Source: Rhexocercosporidium sp. MPI-PUGE-AT-0058 (lineage: Eukaryota > Ascomycota > Leotiomycetes > Helotiales). From it: a stretch of DNA of 64,000 nucleotides. Location: contig JAGTJL010000028.1 in the NCBI GenBank assembly GCA_020746875.1, positions 1 through 64,000 of the forward strand. Reading direction: 5' to 3'. The position numbers and the translations under genes were made by a program. Under the pieces are notes generated by a model. It did not search any database, was not told where the DNA came from, and saw nothing but the letters and a program-made list of their open reading frames with translations. This document shows positions 61,621-64,000 of this stretch, piece after piece. Position 1 is the first letter of the stretch. Each line of letters starts with the position of its first letter.

Positions 61621-62980
61621 TCACGAAGCTGGACCCTCCTGCTCTTCCCCAGGCTCCTCAATAGCACCTTCTTCTGACACGGCATCTTCCGTCCTCGCTC
61701 TCTTCGGAGCAGGTTCCTCTTCTCTATCCTCTATCTCTTTCCGTTTCGAAGTAGGTCCGTTTCCATTCTCGATATGTCTCTTCGGTGAAACCAGGGTGTC
61801 TCCATTGATCGAAGGTGGAGATATGATACTGCTTGCTTCCGAACCAGCCCTCCTCCTCGTCCGCTCCAAGTCCTCGCTCGATGATGTATATCCAGCATAT
61901 GGCGTCTCGGCTTTCCGTAAAGGGTTATCGCTCCAGAACTCATTCATGAATCCCACAGCTTGCATAATCTTTTCCGGAGATCCTCCTAACACCTCCCACC
62001 ACGGCGCACCCGTCTCCTCATCATCCGGTACTGTCTCGTTATTGAACTTGATTGCAAAGTACAATGCCCCAATCGCGACATCTTTCGGTGGCATAGCCAG
62101 ACAAATCATAGTCATCGCACTATCATTTACGAATGCCCACGCTACGTTCCGGATATGTTTGTTTTCTTCCAAATGGAAGGTCTTCAGAGCCTCGATTAGA
62201 AATCCGTAGGGTATTTTGACGACCAGGTCGAATGTGAGAACTTCCAGCATCTGTTCCTCGTAGAGAAGCATCGCGTCGCGCCATCTCCAATATTCCTTCG
62301 ATTGTTCATCGATAATCAAGGATGCGTTCTTCTGTGCTACTTTCGCTACTGCAATGACGATTTCTTTGGTTTTCCGACAGCATTCTTCGGTTTTGGTGGC
62401 AAGGAAGAGGGAGGTAGCTGCTAGACTCTGTTCAGATCAACTGTCAGCATACTTCGGTCTGCTAGATATTTCAGAGGACTTGGGCTTGGAATTGGCAAAC
62501 TGGTGGGTAAGATGCCCCTGGGCTGCTGGATGAACTTACGTAGTGGTGCAGACCACCCTTCTTCTCAACCATACTCCTCCGCATATAAAACCGGTGAAAG
62601 AATGTGCTGGCAACCCCTATCGTCATCTGTGGGAGTTTAAGGAGTATGCCAACTTGAATAATGAAGTTGACGCCCTTTGCTCTCCGGCACCGCTCTTCTG
62701 CGGGGTCGAGCCCATCGCACATCGAGGGAGTAGCTTTCAACTCGTCGGGGGTAAATAGCCATTGGCTGAGCTGGTCAACCGCCATGGTATCTGGTGGAGG
62801 ACGTGTCGATGATGTGTTCGGTCTCGGAGGCGGGGAGTCTAGAGAGAGTCGAGGCGGAGAGGGTACAGCTGGTGGAATGTTTCTGACTATGGAGTTGGAA
62901 GAGGAATTTGTGGTTGGACCGTTCGAGGGCGCATCTGAATGAAAGTGATGTGGAGGGCGATATCTTTCGACGGTTGTCAT
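61621..62980 (-). CDS. pch1: Pch1-type cyclin (P-TEFb cyclin, partner of Cdk9), 415 aa
   Basis: Exon 1 is 62980-62540, the intron 62539-62428 (112 nt, GTAAGT...ACAG), exon 2 62427-61621. Both exons are whole codons, giving 415 residues. A Pro/Ser-rich N-terminus (1-75) is followed by QLSQWLFTPDEL, then the first cyclin fold (KGVNFIIQVGILLKLPQ ... FFHRFYMR). LAATSLFLATKTEEC, VAKVAQKNASLIIDEQSKEY and WRWRD lie in the order seen in fission-yeast Pch1 and cyclin T. The second cyclin fold (IRNVAWAFVNDSAMT) follows, then an acidic and basic tail with KRKEIEDREEEPAPKRAR, a likely nuclear signal. Pch1 with Cdk9 phosphorylates the RNA polymerase II tail and Spt5 to promote elongation and capping. The start at 62980 is the first ATG; the frame before it begins only with TTG. 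Confidence 0.93.
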
Positions 62981-63493
62981 GGGGAGAAGTAGAGAAATTG
63001 TAAGAATGCTCAAGACTTTGTGGTGTTGAAGTCAACGGAGGTTGAAGCTATCGCGCTCGGTATTGTTCCACCAAGGATGACTAAGCGAGGGCACCAATGA
63101 ATGAGGCTCTGCTCTGTGCCTCGATGACAACCAACAATTACCAGCCTTGACTAACAATCATTCCTCTGGGTCAAATATATGTTTAGGGTAAGCTACACTC
63201 TATGTTTCGTTGATTTTTTTGAGCTGCCTTATCGAATAAAGTAACAACTCAGCTGTGTACTCCTTGCATCCCATCCTCCATCCAAGACCTGGACCTCTCC
63301 CATAATCCGCTGTAACGTTGTTACAAGCATTCATTTCGGAAGAGATACATATTGAGAGCTTCAAGCATTGCCTCAGTTATAACCATCATAAATGCCAAGT
63401 TATCGTATCTGAGCACTTTTCCTGGAGTTGAGCAGTACCGAAAAGTCTTCAAAAAAATCCGGCAATCTATTTGCTCTACTGGAGCTTGCGAAA
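62981..63493. promoter_or_regulatory. Divergent promoter region, cyclin and 2EXR-like genes
   Basis: The two flanking genes are read outward, so this roughly 500 bp likely holds both promoters. No strong core element was seen. Confidence 0.4.
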
Positions 63494-63791
63494 ATGTCTC
63501 GTGGTGTGTTTCCCTTTCCTGAAGGCCAATTTACGATCTTGGAATCTGCCAATCCGCTCAGTCAGGGACAAAAATCCCCATATCTAACCCTTTGCAGATG
63601 AACCTAGGCCCTCCCTCCAGTTTGACCAGCCTCGGCAATCAACCCAGCTATCAATCCCTAACACAGACTCAGACTTCACTCGGTTATTCCTTCTTCCCAA
63701 GGAACTTCAGTTGCTGATCTGTAGATGCGCTTTATCCGGTATAGCTCGTGTACTTCCAATTGTTAGACACGAAGGCGACCAGGTCTACTAG
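63494..63791 (+). CDS. 2EXR-domain protein, 5' part (3' end uncertain)
   Basis: Tiny exon 1 63494-63503 (MSR plus one base), intron 63504-63597 (GTGTGT...CTAACCCTTTGCAG, a textbook branch point and acceptor), exon 2 from 63598. The spliced frame gives MSRDEPRPSLQF and reaches the 2EXR signature DFTRLFLLPKELQLLICRCA followed by LSGIARVLPIVR, the usual start of this domain. The frame stops at 63789-63791, which is too short for a complete domain. Either a second intron begins before the stop (none has a strong donor) or the gene is truncated. Open frames further right, to 64000, could be its continuation, and the gene may run beyond the window. Fourth 2EXR locus in the segment. Confidence 0.6.
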
Positions 63792-64000
63792 GGCATCTCG
63801 CCTCTTCTCCGATATCGCGAGAATGGCCGATAAGTTCACACACAAACTCGGGCTTAGCGAGGGAAGGATCTCGAATCATTCGATAATTCATGTAAGGATT
63901 CCCAATGTTATTGTTCCAGGAGTTTCAGTCTGCATTTGAGAAGTTGGAGGGATGGGAAGTGGCCGGACTGGACACTTCCAAAGTTTCGAGTCGTGTTTCG
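63792..64000. other. Window edge, possible continuation of the 2EXR gene
   Basis: A frame containing FQEFQSAFEKLEGWEV is open to the window end. It would fit a third exon after the acceptor at 63924-63930 (GTTCCAG), but this is a guess. Confidence 0.25.

Overview
The window looks like a chromosome segment of a filamentous ascomycete fungus. Protein-coding genes have short GT-AG introns of about 54-112 nt, CT-rich leaders and fungal protein families (2EXR domain, WSC domain, F-box, a P-TEFb cyclin). They sit next to long, extremely AT-rich blocks that carry the signature of repeat-induced point mutation (RIP). A leotiomycete-type 'two-speed' genome would fit, but the lineage is inference. I saw no rRNA, tRNA or CRISPR array.

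Left block, 1-18.5 kb. This is RIP-degraded retrotransposon debris. A Ty3/gypsy pol relic lies on the + strand (about 4.4-7.47 kb: reverse transcriptase, RNase H, integrase). A second Ty3/gypsy pol relic lies on the - strand (about 11.34-14.1 kb). The block ends in a partly degraded minisatellite (17.33-18.16 kb).

Nested elements, 18.5-31.6 kb. A Ty1/copia element (18550-31627, 125-bp LTRs, 5-bp target duplication TCTTT) was split by a second Ty1/copia element (19765-27739, 184-bp LTRs, target duplication CTAAC). Both boundaries can be read to the base. Removing the inner element leaves an outer copia of about 5.1 kb.

Gene island, 31.6-37.6 kb. Between two AT-rich blocks lie an unrecognised two-exon gene, a secreted 12-cysteine protein on the - strand (effector-like by features), an acidic-tailed ORF, and the last exon of a gene that seems cut off at the AT boundary. 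A second AT-rich block follows (37.6-42.4 kb). It holds repeats shared with the left block and an unclassified relic.

Gene-rich part, 42.4-64 kb. In order: a secreted WSC-WSC-galactose oxidase (AA5-like copper radical oxidase) with all copper and cross-link residues; two tandem 2EXR-domain paralogues on the - strand, one broken by a frameshift; possible Cys-rich gene fragments; a third 2EXR gene; a large F-box/leucine-rich protein; a small secreted coiled-coil protein; a Pch1-type cyclin (partner of Cdk9); and the start of a fourth 2EXR gene at the right edge. Apart from the 2EXR expansion the genes do not form an obvious pathway. The main stories are genome compartmentalisation, nested and RIP-degraded elements, and a local 2EXR family with a decaying member. 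I did not find a convincing new multi-gene system.
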